Of a stretch of 64,000 bases of DNA, positions 1 through 8,975 are shown one piece after another (the stretch's first letter is position 1; every line of letters starts with the position of its first letter). A program made the translations under genes and the position numbers. Source of the stretch: Pseudomonas frederiksbergensis (GTDB lineage Bacteria > Pseudomonadota > Gammaproteobacteria > Pseudomonadales > Pseudomonadaceae); assembly GCF_017114915.1 (NCBI RefSeq), contig NZ_JAAUOE010000011.1, positions 1 through 64,000 of the forward strand. Reading direction: 5' to 3'. The notes under the pieces were generated by a model. The model saw nothing but the letters and a program-made list of their open reading frames with translations. It made no database searches and was not told the origin of the DNA.

Positions 1-162
1 ATTATAGACGTCCAGAATCTGCCGTCAACCCCTGATTTGGCTTTTCTATCAGGATATTCAAAATCCCTGCTTAATATATAGACGCAACATGAATGAATGC
101 GCAGTATATTGCCCAAGACATAGAACAATCCTCTCGCTTCCTGCCTCGGACGATGCCACGCA

Positions 163-1050
163 ATGAATGACCACCCCCGCAGCCTTGCCTCGACTCTGTT
201 CTCGGTTGGCCTGCTCTTGATAGCGATGGCATCGATCCAGTCCGGGGCCTCCCTGGCCAAAAGCATGTTCCCGGTTATCGGCGCTCAAGGGACCACCACC
301 CTGCGGCTGATCTTCGCCAGCGTGATCATGCTGCTGCTATTACGGCCATGGCGAGCGAAGCTCACCACAAAATCCCTGCGCACCGTTATCGTCTACGGGA
401 TGGCCCTGGGCGGCATGAATTTCCTCTTCTATATGTCCTTGCGCACTGTCCCCTTGGGTATTGCGGTAGCCCTGGAATTCACCGGCCCATTGGCGGTCGC
501 CATTTATGCCTCACGTCGAGCGATCGACTTTCTGTGGATCGCTCTGGCAGCCGTGGGCTTACTGCTGTTGATTCCGACGGGCGCCACGAGTGCGGGCATT
601 GACCTCGTGGGTGCCGGTTATGCCCTTGGCGCTGGTGTCTGCTGGGCGTTATACATTTTGTTCGGCCAGAAGGCCGGTGCTGACAATGGTGTGCAGACCG
701 CCGCATTGGGCGTGATGATTGCCGCACTGTTCGTAGCCCCCATCGGCATCATCCACGCTGGCGCGGCGCTGCTGACACCCTCGCTGATTCCCGTGGCCAT
801 CGGGGTCGCCATTCTGTCCACCGCCCTGCCCTATACCCTGGAGATGGTCGCCCTCACACGGATGCCGGCCCGGACCTTCGGCACTTTAATGAGCATCGAA
901 CCTGCAATTGGCGCATTGTCCGGTCTGTTATTCCTCCATGAATTCCTTTCCCTGTCACAGTGGATGGCTATCCTGTGCATCATTCTGGCTTCCGTCGGAG
1001 CGACCATGACCATGGGCAGTACCGCCAAGCCCGCGGTTGCGGCGGATTGA
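163..1050 (+). CDS. rhtA: Threonine/homoserine exporter RhtA (EamA/DMT family)
   Basis: An inner-membrane exporter of threonine, homoserine and related amino acids. The 295-residue length equals that of E. coli RhtA, and the sequence matches it as I remember it almost throughout. Examples are AMASIQSGASLAKS near residue 21, the PLGIAVALEFTGPLAVA stretch near residue 97, and AILSTALPYTLEM near residue 218. About ten hydrophobic segments form two EamA repeats. It is a single gene on the plus strand, with the next gene 170 bases downstream. Family assignment is firm; the exact substrate is inferred from the homologue. Confidence 0.93.
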   Translation: MNDHPRSLASTLFSVGLLLIAMASIQSGASLAKSMFPVIGAQGTTTLRLIFASVIMLLLLRPWRAKLTTKSLRTVIVYGMALGGMNFLFYMSLRTVPLGIAVALEFTGPLAVAIYASRRAIDFLWIALAAVGLLLLIPTGATSAGIDLVGAGYALGAGVCWALYILFGQKAGADNGVQTAALGVMIAALFVAPIGIIHAGAALLTPSLIPVAIGVAILSTALPYTLEMVALTRMPARTFGTLMSIEPAIGALSGLLFLHEFLSLSQWMAILCIILASVGATMTMGSTAKPAVAAD

Positions 1051-1219
1051 AATGAGATTTGACGAAGGTCTGGTATTTGCCGCTCAATTAGGCCATGTTT
1101 AGGCCACGTAACTCAGTGTCAGATATGGATTTTTTCAGATAGGGACATCCGAACGCTTCAAGCAAAAGCGAATGCAGGCAGACCCGGGCGCAAGATCCGG
1201 GGCCTCAATAAGGACAGCA

Positions 1220-1501
1220 ATGAAACGAATTTTGATACTGATCGCCGTACTTGCAATTGCAGGCTGCGCGGCGACCTCGAAACCCCAGATGAAACATGGC
1301 AAGAAAGGACTGCATATCAACTGTTCGGGGTTGTCATCCTCCTGGGACAAGTGCTACGCCAGCGCAGCCAATTCGTGCGCGCCCAAGGGTTACAAGGTCA
1401 TTGCCAAGTCAGGGGATGCCGTGGAAGAGCCCGGTGATTATCCGTTCGGCCTCAACCCGGCCGGCTATACCAGCCGCAGCATGATCGTCATCTGTAAGTA
1501 A
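1220..1501 (+). CDS. Small predicted lipoprotein, function unknown
   Basis: A 93-residue protein starting MKRILILIAVLAIAGCAA, a typical lipoprotein signal with the lipidated cysteine at about residue 16. The ATG at 1220 is chosen over the upstream in-frame start at 1172 because an AAGGA-type ribosome site lies just before it and the signal peptide then sits at the N-terminus. The mature part has several cysteines (NCSGLSSSWDKCYASAANSC and a C-terminal VICK), which suggests disulfides in the periplasm. I recognise no family with confidence. It stands alone between rhtA and the convergent aminopeptidase gene. Confidence 0.75.
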   Translation: MKRILILIAVLAIAGCAATSKPQMKHGKKGLHINCSGLSSSWDKCYASAANSCAPKGYKVIAKSGDAVEEPGDYPFGLNPAGYTSRSMIVICK

Positions 1502-1672
1502 CCCTCCCCTTCCATCGGGTTTGCGTACCCGATAGGCGCTTCACCCGGATGCTGCTAACGTTCGTCAGTCACTGACCGTTCAGCAAAGGGCGAGCTGATT
1601 TACAGACCGATACTGCTGGGCGGTGTCTTCAAAGCGACTGGTAGCCCTACCCGCGCAATAGCCAGACATGAA

Positions 1673-1696
1673 TCAGGCGCTGGAAACAGCGCCTGA
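1673..1696 (-). terminator. Hairpin downstream of the aminopeptidase P gene
   Basis: A 10-bp perfect stem with a GAAA-type loop begins about 12 bases after the minus-strand stop codon at 1708. There is no clear T-run, so it may act as an mRNA 3' end or a weak terminator. Confidence 0.45.
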
Positions 1697-1707
1697 ACTC
1701 AAGCCGA

Positions 1708-3516
1708 TCAAATAGCCGCGGTCCGGGTGTTCAACCACTCCAGGGCTGCGCCATCGAGCAACGGGCTCAAGCGTTCACGCACCTCGGTGTGATAGCCGTT
1801 GAACCACTGCTTTTCATCCTCGGTCAGCAGCGACGGTTCCAGGCAACGGGTGTCGATCGGGCACAGGGTCAGGGTTTCGAATTTCAGGAACTCACCAAAC
1901 TCACTCTTGCCCGCTTCGCGATTCAACACCAGGTTCTCGATCCGCACCCCCCAGCGGCCCGGACGGTAGGTGCCCGGTTCGATGGACGTGATCATGCCTG
2001 GCTGCATCGCGGTTTGCGGTGCCGCCGCAGCCTGATAGGCGATGACTTGCGGGCCTTCGTGAACGTTGAGGAAGTAGCCAACGCCGTGGCCGGTGCCGTG
2101 ACCGTAATCGACGCTTTCGGCCCAGATCGGCGCGCGGGCAATGGCGTCCAGCAATGGCGACAGAATGCCTCGAGGGAACTGGGCACGGGAGAGTGCAATC
2201 ACGCCTTTGAGCACTCGGGTGCAATCGCGCTTCTGTTCGTCAGTCGGCGTACCCACCGCAACCATACGAGTAATGTCAGTGGTACCGCCCAGGTATTGAC
2301 CACCGGAGTCGATCAGCAACAAACCGTCACCTTCGATCACCGCGTGTTCTTCTTCGGTGGCATGGTAATGCGGCATCGCACCGTTGGCGTTAAACGCGGC
2401 AATGGTGTTGAAGCTCAACGACACATAATCCGGGCGCCGGGTACGGGCCGCGGTCAGGTGTTCGTCGATGGTCAGTTCGGTGATGCGCTCGCGCCCCCAC
2501 GCTGCTTCCAACCAGGCGAAAAATTCGCACAGCGCCGCGCCATCCTGCTCCATGGCCCGACGAATGTGCTCGGCATCGGCCAGGCTTTTCTGCGACTTGG
2601 CCAGGGTGGTCGGGTTCAGGCCTTCAAGCAGTTTCACGCCGCTGTTCAGGTTATCCAGCAGCCCCACGGTGACCCGTGCCGGATCGACTTGCAGGCTTGC
2701 GCCGCTTGGTACGGCGCGCAAGGCGGCGGCCACTTCGCTGTAGTCGCGCAGGGTCACGCCGTCCTCTTCCAGAATGGCGCGCAATTCGGTGCTCACTTTG
2801 CTCAGGGCCACAAACAGGGTGGCCTGCTGCTGGCTGATCAGGGCGAAGGACACAAACACCGGGTTGAACGACACATCACCGCCGCGCAGGTTGAACAGCC
2901 AGGCGATGTCGTCGAGGGTGGCAATGAAATGCCAGTCGGCACCGCGCTCTTTCAACACGTCACGTAGCCGGGTGAGTTTTTCGCCACGGCTGACGGTCGC
3001 CTGAGGTGGCGAGTGTTGATAGATCGGCTCGTTCGGCAGGCTCGGACGATCACTCCAGACTTCGCTCAGCAAATCGATGTCGGTGCGCAGACGGGCGCCG
3101 CGCTCTTGGAGTTTGCTGCTCAAGGTACGCGCCGAAGCCACAGCCATTACCGCGCCATCGACGGCGACGACACCGCCCTCAGGGGTTTGCTCGGCCAGCC
3201 AATCGAGCGGGCCGGGTTGGCCCGGTTGCAGCTTGACCAGCTCGATGCCGCTGCCCTTGAGTTCTTTGCTCGCTTGTTCCCAATAGCGGCTGTCGGCCCA
3301 GACGCCAGCGAAATCCGGCGTGACGATCAACGTGCCGACCGAGCCATGGAAACCCGACAGCCACTGCCGTCCCTGCCAATAGCCCGGCAGGTATTCCGAC
3401 AGGTGCGGGTCGGCCGACGGCACCAGCAGCGCGTGAATACCCTCGCGGCTCATCAGCTCGCGGGTTTGCGCCAGGCGCCGGGGTACCAATCCATTGATCG
3501 AAGGCTGCGTACTCAT
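1708..3516 (-). CDS. Aminopeptidase P family protein (M24B Xaa-Pro aminopeptidase)
   Basis: A cytosolic metallopeptidase expected to remove N-terminal residues in front of proline. The 602-residue form is the long three-domain type, with two creatinase-like N-terminal domains and a C-terminal pita-bread catalytic domain. Metal ligands are visible: LLLIDSGGQYLGGTTDITR (two Asp), YGHGTGHGVGYFLNVHEGP (His), TSIEPGTY (Glu) and RIENLV (Glu). The start at 3516 is preferred over the in-frame ATG at 3543 because AGGAGA lies seven bases upstream. It lies 56 bases downstream of the cysteine desulfurase gene on the same strand and may be cotranscribed. Confidence 0.92.
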   Translation of the reverse strand: MSTQPSINGLVPRRLAQTRELMSREGIHALLVPSADPHLSEYLPGYWQGRQWLSGFHGSVGTLIVTPDFAGVWADSRYWEQASKELKGSGIELVKLQPGQPGPLDWLAEQTPEGGVVAVDGAVMAVASARTLSSKLQERGARLRTDIDLLSEVWSDRPSLPNEPIYQHSPPQATVSRGEKLTRLRDVLKERGADWHFIATLDDIAWLFNLRGGDVSFNPVFVSFALISQQQATLFVALSKVSTELRAILEEDGVTLRDYSEVAAALRAVPSGASLQVDPARVTVGLLDNLNSGVKLLEGLNPTTLAKSQKSLADAEHIRRAMEQDGAALCEFFAWLEAAWGRERITELTIDEHLTAARTRRPDYVSLSFNTIAAFNANGAMPHYHATEEEHAVIEGDGLLLIDSGGQYLGGTTDITRMVAVGTPTDEQKRDCTRVLKGVIALSRAQFPRGILSPLLDAIARAPIWAESVDYGHGTGHGVGYFLNVHEGPQVIAYQAAAAPQTAMQPGMITSIEPGTYRPGRWGVRIENLVLNREAGKSEFGEFLKFETLTLCPIDTRCLEPSLLTEDEKQWFNGYHTEVRERLSPLLDGAALEWLNTRTAAI

Positions 3517-3572
3517 CGTGTCTCCTGCTAACCACTTCATCATTATTGTTCGGTGCCGATCGGAGTCGGCGT

Positions 3573-4739
3573 TTAAGGACCTGTCGCCCAGAATGCCGGA
3601 GCACTGGCGACGGCCGCTTTGATCAGCTCTACCGCCTGGTCGATATCTTGCTCGGTGGTGAAACGCCCCAGGCTCAAGCGAATGGTCCGGCTCGCCGAGC
3701 GGGCGTCATGCCCCAGGGCCAGCAGCACATGGGACGGTGCATTGCTGGCGGAGTTGCAAGCCGAAGTCGCGGAAAACGCGATCGAGGTGCTCAACGCCGT
3801 GGAATTGAACTCGCCTTCGTTGAAGGTCAGGCTCAAGGTGTGAGGAATGCGCTGGGTCGAGCTGCCATTGAGGCGCACGCCAGGGATGCTCAGCAGTGAC
3901 TCAAGCAAGCGTTCACGCAAACGCACGATAGTGGCTTTTTCTTCGTCGAACGACGCGGCTGCCAACGCGAACGCTACGCCCATGGCTGCAATCTGGTGCG
4001 TCGCCAGAGTGCCGGAGCGCAACCCGCCCTCGTGACCGCCGCCGTGAATCTGCGCCTGCAAGCGCTGTTGCGCACGAGGCCCGACATACAGCGCGCCAAT
4101 GCCTTTGGGGCCGTAGACCTTGTGCGCCGAAAATGACATCAAATCCACCGGCCACCGGGCCAGATCGATCGCCACTTTGCCTGCACCCTGAGCCGCGTCA
4201 ACGTGGAACAGCGCATTGCGATCACGCACCACTTGGCCGATGGCCGGGATGTCGTTGACGGTGCCCAGTTCGTTGTTGACTAGCATCAGCGACACCAGGA
4301 AGGTGTCTTCACGCATTGCCTCGCTGACCGCCTGCGGGGTAATCAGGCCTTCGGCATCCGGCACCAGATACGTCACGGCAACGCTGGCGTCCTGCAATTG
4401 TTTTGCCGCGTCGAGAATCGCCTTGTGCTCAATCTGGCTGGTGATGATGTGGCCACCGGACACACCGCGGGCCTGGGCCACACCCTTGAGGGCAAGGTTG
4501 TTGGATTCAGTGGCGCCGGAGGTCCAGACGATCTGCTCGGCCTGGGCGCCCACCAGTTCGGCGACCTGGCACCGTGCTTGTTCGACCGATTGCCGGGCCT
4601 GCTGGCCGAAGGCATGGGAGCTGGAAGCCGGGTTGCCGAAGTTACCGTTAAAACCCAGACACTCGACCATCACCTTGATGACCCGCTCATCCACCGGCGT
4701 GGTGGCAGCGTAGTCGAAATACAACGGACGTTTATTCAT
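3573..4739 (-). CDS. Cysteine desulfurase (IscS/NifS class I)
   Basis: A PLP enzyme that takes sulfur from cysteine as an enzyme-bound persulfide. Its 388 residues begin YFDYAATTPVD, as usual for the family. The PLP lysine is in SFSAHKVYGPKG, the substrate-binding region has HVDAAQGAGK, and the persulfide cysteine is in the late loop FSATSACNSAS, matching the longer class I active-site loop. No isc or suf scaffold genes are next to it, so this is a stand-alone paralogue rather than the isc-operon copy. Which sulfur acceptor it serves cannot be told from the sequence. Confidence 0.9.
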   Translation of the reverse strand: MNKRPLYFDYAATTPVDERVIKVMVECLGFNGNFGNPASSSHAFGQQARQSVEQARCQVAELVGAQAEQIVWTSGATESNNLALKGVAQARGVSGGHIITSQIEHKAILDAAKQLQDASVAVTYLVPDAEGLITPQAVSEAMREDTFLVSLMLVNNELGTVNDIPAIGQVVRDRNALFHVDAAQGAGKVAIDLARWPVDLMSFSAHKVYGPKGIGALYVGPRAQQRLQAQIHGGGHEGGLRSGTLATHQIAAMGVAFALAAASFDEEKATIVRLRERLLESLLSIPGVRLNGSSTQRIPHTLSLTFNEGEFNSTALSTSIAFSATSACNSASNAPSHVLLALGHDARSASRTIRLSLGRFTTEQDIDQAVELIKAAVASAPAFWATGP

Positions 4740-4944
4740 AAAAGACTCGCAGAGCGTGTTCCGGGATCAGGACGCTCGTCACTGGAAATGTCAAAGCGTC
4801 GCCTCGTGAGCGACGCCGAACTTTCAGAACGACAGCAATACCTGATCGGAGGCCGTTAAAGAAGTACAACTTCATTTAAAAGTGCGTAGGAACGCTCCTG
4901 AAGTCGAGCTTAACAGGCATCGGGCAACCGGTTGAAGCAATGCG

Positions 4945-5559
4945 TCAGCTAAAACTTTCGAGCAACAACGGATACAGCGAAGCCACCAGCAACAAGGCCA
5001 TGCCCCAGTTGAACAGCCGCAACCAGCGGCGATCGCGCAGCACATTACGCAGCAGCGTGCCACAGCCGGCCCACACCCCGACGCTCGGCAGGTTGATCAA
5101 AGCGAAGACCGCGGCAATCACGATCACATTGGTGAAATAACCCTGCATCGGCGTGTAGGTGCTGATGGCACCGATGGCCATGATCCAGGCCTTGGGGTTG
5201 ACCCATTGAAACGCCGCCGCGCCCAAATAGCTGATCGGCTTGCCCTCGCCCTGCTCACCGTCGGCTACCGGCCCGGAATGGGCAATCTTCCACGCCAGGT
5301 ACAGCAAATAGGCCGCACCGACATAGCGCAACACGGTGTAAAGCAGTGGATAGGTTTGAAACACCGCGCCCAGGCCGAAACCCACGGCGACCACCAACAC
5401 GAAGAAACCGCAGGTAATGCCCAGCATGTGGGGGATGGTGCGGTTGAAACCGAAATTCACGCCCGAGGCCAGCAACATGGTGTTGTTCGGACCGGGAGTG
5501 ATCGAGGTGACAAGGGCAAACAGGGCAAAGCCCAGCAACAGGTCGAGAGAGAGTGTCAT
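4945..5559 (-). CDS. LysE/RhtB-family amino-acid exporter
   Basis: A 204-residue inner-membrane protein with the family's N-terminal signature: SITPGPNNTMLLASG near residue 20, then FGFNRTIPHMLGI. About six hydrophobic segments are present and there is no signal peptide. The family exports amino acids such as lysine, threonine and homoserine, or related metabolites; the substrate here is unknown. It is a single gene on the minus strand. The 205 bases between it and the cysteine desulfurase gene contain one small hairpin (4796-4816) and nothing else that I recognise. Confidence 0.88.
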   Translation of the reverse strand: MTLSLDLLLGFALFALVTSITPGPNNTMLLASGVNFGFNRTIPHMLGITCGFFVLVVAVGFGLGAVFQTYPLLYTVLRYVGAAYLLYLAWKIAHSGPVADGEQGEGKPISYLGAAAFQWVNPKAWIMAIGAISTYTPMQGYFTNVIVIAAVFALINLPSVGVWAGCGTLLRNVLRDRRWLRLFNWGMALLLVASLYPLLLESFS

Positions 5560-5660
5560 GGGTGGCAGTCCATCGGGGTCAGTCAGGTGTTGACCCTATC
5601 GCACGCCTTGAGGGAAACCCATGGACAGTTGCGTGAAAGTTCGAGCGGTACAGTTGTCGT

Positions 5661-5936
5661 TCAGCTTGGGCGACCGTGAAGCTGTACTGTGCGCTCGGCG
5701 TTCATCTCGCCTTGTTTATCGAAACTGAACGATTTTGCCGGCTGGGGCTGGCCGAGCAGTTCGGCTTTCTTCGCGTGGTACTCCTCGAAGGACAAGCCGC
5801 GACGATTCAGGGCTTCCAGCGCCAGCTCCCGGGTTTCTTCGGCGGTGTAGGGGCGCAGTTCCGGTGAAACATGACTGGCACATCCGGCGAGAACGGAAAC
5901 GGCGAGCAGCAAGACAGTGGCGAGTAGAGATTTCAT
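5661..5936 (-). CDS. Small lipoprotein with a SHOCT-like C-terminal helix pair
   Basis: A 91-residue predicted lipoprotein with signal LLLAVSVLAGCAS and the lipidated cysteine at about residue 18. The start at 5936 puts MKSLLATVLL at the N-terminus; the in-frame ATG at 5975 would bury the signal. The mature part has a short charged helix pair, ALEALNRRGLSFEEYHAKKAEL, resembling the SHOCT domain (a spacer, then 'EEYxAKKxxLL'). Function is unknown. It lies downstream of a 230-base gap and upstream of lysE on the same strand. Confidence 0.7.
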   Translation of the reverse strand: MKSLLATVLLLAVSVLAGCASHVSPELRPYTAEETRELALEALNRRGLSFEEYHAKKAELLGQPQPAKSFSFDKQGEMNAERTVQLHGRPS

Positions 5937-6168
5937 ATCGAGCGTCCGGGTATCTGGGTTCGGGGCAATGAACACAGGCTACCCGCGCCTCTCGAAGGGC
6001 AGAAATCAACGCTCTCGATAGTGGGTATCGGATTGACAAGGATATGCGTGGCTCAGGGCCGCGGCGGCTCGTCGGACTCTCGGTTGCGGCGAAGAGGTTG
6101 ACCTATAGTTATCCGACCGGTAATCGGCGAAGGAACACCTTGCTCCCACAACAAAAAGGAGAACCGTC

Positions 6169-6627
6169 ATGAGCGTTAAACCCATTCCAGAGGGTTATCA
6201 CAGCATCACCCCTTATCTGGGCATTCAGAAAGCTGCCGAAGCCATCGACTTCTACAAAAAAGCCTTTGGCGCCACCGAAGTCATGCGCCTGGCCATGCCC
6301 GATGGCGGTATCGGGCACGCAGAACTGCGCATCGGCGACAGTTCGATCATGCTCGGCACGCCGTGCGACCAGGGCCCGTTGAGCAATCCGGACAACTCGG
6401 CGTCCGTGGGCCTGCACTTGTATGTGAACGACGTGGACAAATCCTACAAACAGGCCATCGATGCCGGTGCCACGGTGGTGTCCGAGGTCAAGGATCAGTT
6501 CTATGGCGACCGCACGGGAACCTTGAAGGATCCCTATGGGCATTTGTGGTTCCTGGCCACACGTAAAGAGGATCTGACTCAGGAACAGATCGAACAGCGG
6601 GCCAAGGAGATGTTCAAGCAGGGTTGA
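6169..6627 (+). CDS. VOC-superfamily protein (glyoxalase/bleomycin-resistance fold)
   Basis: A 152-residue cytosolic protein starting with the VOC pattern SITPYLGIQKAAEAIDFYKKAFG. It continues through GIGHAELRIGDSSIMLG and ends with DPYGHLWFLATRKEDL, the classic last-strand motif of PhnB-like VOC proteins. A strong AAAGGAGA ribosome site precedes the start. The family includes isomerases, dioxygenases and resistance proteins, and nothing nearby shows which applies. It is a single-gene unit followed by a 14-bp-stem hairpin. Confidence 0.85.
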   Translation: MSVKPIPEGYHSITPYLGIQKAAEAIDFYKKAFGATEVMRLAMPDGGIGHAELRIGDSSIMLGTPCDQGPLSNPDNSASVGLHLYVNDVDKSYKQAIDAGATVVSEVKDQFYGDRTGTLKDPYGHLWFLATRKEDLTQEQIEQRAKEMFKQG

Positions 6628-6646
6628 GATCTTCGGTGCCTGATCA

Positions 6647-6678
6647 GGCCCCATCGCGAGCAGACTCGCGATGGGGCC
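6647..6678. terminator. Perfect 14-bp-stem hairpin after the VOC gene
   Basis: GGCCCCATCGCGAG pairs perfectly with CTCGCGATGGGGCC across a four-base loop, 20 bases after the VOC stop codon. There is no T-run. It may be a terminator or a REP-type palindrome. Confidence 0.5.
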
Positions 6679-6911
6679 ATCACATTCGCCATCAATGTTG
6701 ACCGTCAGATCACTTTCGTGAGCAAGCCCGCCCAGGGCCACCGCAACACGAAACATTTACTTTCATATCCCCTTTCGGGATTTCCGATGCTCATACGTCT
6801 TATTTAGATGCAGTCGGTCGCGTAGGCAAAAGCCACGGCCGGACTTTTCATGGACCACTACGCTGGGAAGCCCGCAGCAGAGGTCCTCTCATCGAAACAA
6901 GACCTTTAATC

Positions 6912-8117
6912 ATGTCGAAGAAATCCCGCTCAAAACTCTGGTTTCTGGTCCATAGCTGGCTGGCACTGCCGATCTGGTTCTTTGTATTGATCGTCTGCGT
7001 GACCGGCACGCTGGCGGTGGTCAGCCAGGAAATCGTCTGGCTGGCCAACCCGCAAATGCGTGCCAGCCCGCCTTCGGACGATGCGCCTCGACTCAATTAC
7101 GACCAGATCGTCGCCGCCATCAAACAGGCCGAACCCCAGACGCGGGTCCAGGGCATCAGCCGCCCCGACGAGTCGCATTTCGCCCTGGACGTGGACGTCA
7201 GTTACCCGGATGGTCGCTCGGTGACGGTCTATGTGAATCCTTACAGCGGAGTGATTCAGGGCACGGCCCCGCCATTCAATTTCAAGGCGTTCACGCGCGC
7301 ACTGCATGGCTGGTGGCTGGTGCCGTTCACCAACGGTTACAGCTGGGGCTGGTATCTGGTGTCGTTCCTCGGGCTGCCGATGCTGGCGTCATTGGTGACC
7401 GGGCTAGTGGTTTACAAACGGTTCTGGAAAGGCTTCTTGCGCCCAACCCTGCGCATTCGCCATGGCGCGCGGATTTTCTGGGGTGATTTTCACCGGCTCA
7501 GTGGCATCTGGTCGATCTGGTTCATCGCGGTGATCTCGATCACCGGCGTCTGGTTCCTGATCAAGGCGATTCTGTTCGACAACCAGATTTCGATTACCAC
7601 CGAACCGGTCGTGTCGGTCGTCTCGCGTGAAAGCGTGCCGTTGACCCGCACCGGCACGCCGGCCCCGATGATCAGCCTGGAACAGGCCATCAAGGTCGCC
7701 CAGGAGCAAATCCCCGGCCTTGAAGCCAGTTTCGTCACCCTGCCAGGCAACGCCTACAGTCACCTGTCGGTCGGCGGTCGCAGCGGGTACCCGCTGATGT
7801 TCCAGACCGCCGAGATCAACCCGTACAACGGCGATGTTGCCAGCACGCGGTTGCTGACCGATCGCACCCGCCTGGAATTCGTGACCGAGTCGATGCGTCC
7901 GTTGCACACCGGTGACTTTGGCGGGATCTGGATCAAGCTGATCTGGTTCTTCTTCGGATTGCTGCTGAGCATGATGGTGCTCAGTGGATTGCTGATCTGG
8001 ACCAAACGCACCGCCCTGGCCACCGCCAACGCGTTAAAACGCAGCAACAAGCCCCCGCGCCCGGTGTCGAGGCCGCAAACGGTCATGAACCAGCAGACGC
8101 CGGAGGGCAACCTGTGA
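6912..8117 (+). CDS. fpvG: FpvG, PepSY-domain inner-membrane ferripyoverdine reductase
   Basis: A 401-residue PepSY-associated membrane protein. It has a hydrophobic helix near residues 12-36 (SWLALPIWFFVLIVCVTGTL), a periplasmic PepSY region, paired helices around residues 140-175 and 195-225, and a last helix near residue 345. In P. aeruginosa FpvG (PA2403) is the reductase that frees iron from pyoverdine in the periplasm. I assign it from this fold together with the seven genes that follow, which keep the fpvGHJKCDEF order. The stop overlaps the fpvH GTG start (GTGA). No PvdS box was found upstream. Confidence 0.85.
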   Translation: MSKKSRSKLWFLVHSWLALPIWFFVLIVCVTGTLAVVSQEIVWLANPQMRASPPSDDAPRLNYDQIVAAIKQAEPQTRVQGISRPDESHFALDVDVSYPDGRSVTVYVNPYSGVIQGTAPPFNFKAFTRALHGWWLVPFTNGYSWGWYLVSFLGLPMLASLVTGLVVYKRFWKGFLRPTLRIRHGARIFWGDFHRLSGIWSIWFIAVISITGVWFLIKAILFDNQISITTEPVVSVVSRESVPLTRTGTPAPMISLEQAIKVAQEQIPGLEASFVTLPGNAYSHLSVGGRSGYPLMFQTAEINPYNGDVASTRLLTDRTRLEFVTESMRPLHTGDFGGIWIKLIWFFFGLLLSMMVLSGLLIWTKRTALATANALKRSNKPPRPVSRPQTVMNQQTPEGNL

Positions 8118-8656
8118 GCAAGACGATCCCGGCACCACGGCCTTCGCGCGCAAGCCTGTTCTGGAACAAATGGCGCTTCCACATCAACATTCTTTTGCTG
8201 CTGATCCCTTTGGGCTTCATGCCTAAATACCTTGCCGACGCCTCGCTGTTTCGCGGTGACAGCGGATTGGGGGAACGGGAGATCGGCGAAATCCAGGTCG
8301 GTCCCTGGAGCCTGAAACTGGCTGAGCTGCGCAACGAAGCGCCGCGGCTGACAGGCCCCGCCGGCTACATGAAAGGCTTCAACGCAGCGCTGTGCGAGCG
8401 TTGTCGTGAACAGGTCAAGGCGACTTACCTGCGCATCGGCAAACCCCGCAGCCTGCGCGCCGCCGGGGCGATTTTCTTTGGCACGCCCTACCGCATGGGC
8501 GCTTCGCTGCCGATGCCTGAAAAGACCAGAACCGACGCCGAGCTGTGGATCACCATGGAAGGCTGGGACGGCGCCATGCATCAAGCCTCCATCCCCCTGA
8601 GCCAGGCATCCCCGGCCACCGTCGCATGGCTGAACAAACAAGGAGGCAAACCATGA
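8114..8656 (+). CDS. fpvH: FpvH-like accessory protein of ferripyoverdine reduction
   Basis: A 180-residue protein with one N-terminal membrane helix (about residues 23-37, FHINILLLLIPLGFMP) and a periplasmic remainder. The GTG start overlaps the fpvG stop by four bases and has a GGAGG ribosome site. A C94-x2-C97 pair (ALCERCREQ) could bind iron or another metal, or form a disulfide. FpvH of P. aeruginosa (PA2404) helps FpvG in iron release. The name rests on gene order and size more than on any sequence motif. Confidence 0.72.
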   Translation: MSKTIPAPRPSRASLFWNKWRFHINILLLLIPLGFMPKYLADASLFRGDSGLGEREIGEIQVGPWSLKLAELRNEAPRLTGPAGYMKGFNAALCERCREQVKATYLRIGKPRSLRAAGAIFFGTPYRMGASLPMPEKTRTDAELWITMEGWDGAMHQASIPLSQASPATVAWLNKQGGKP

Positions 8657-8973
8657 TCAACGCTTTTCGCCCCGTTTTACTGGTGCTCTGCGCCGCCTTC
8701 AGTACCGGTGCCCTGGCCCATAACCCGATGTGCGAATGCAAGGCCATCGACGCCGAGCAGATCCGTTGCACCGGCGGCTTCTCTGACGGCAGTGGTGCAC
8801 CGGGCGTGACCCTGGACGTGATCGGTTACGACGAAACCATTCTGGTGCCAGGCAAGCTCGGCGCCGATTCGACCCTGACCTTCAAGAAGCCCGGCGCCGA
8901 GTTCTATGTGCTGTTCGACGCCGGTCCCGGTCATGTCGTCGAGATCGACCAAGCCGACATCGAGGCGCCCTGA
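8653..8973 (+). CDS. fpvJ: FpvJ-like small periplasmic protein
   Basis: A 106-residue protein with a Sec signal (LVLCAAFSTGALAH, cleavage near residue 22) and a mature start HNPMCECKAIDAEQIRC. That gives a His and three closely spaced cysteines (C27, C29, C39) followed by a beta-rich tail. Start 8653 has AGGAGG upstream and overlaps the fpvH stop by four bases. It fills the FpvJ position (PA2405) of the fpv operon. The Cys/His cluster at the mature N-terminus would suit metal or redox chemistry, but that is inference. Confidence 0.7.
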   Translation: MINAFRPVLLVLCAAFSTGALAHNPMCECKAIDAEQIRCTGGFSDGSGAPGVTLDVIGYDETILVPGKLGADSTLTFKKPGAEFYVLFDAGPGHVVEIDQADIEAP

Positions 8974-8975
8974 AC

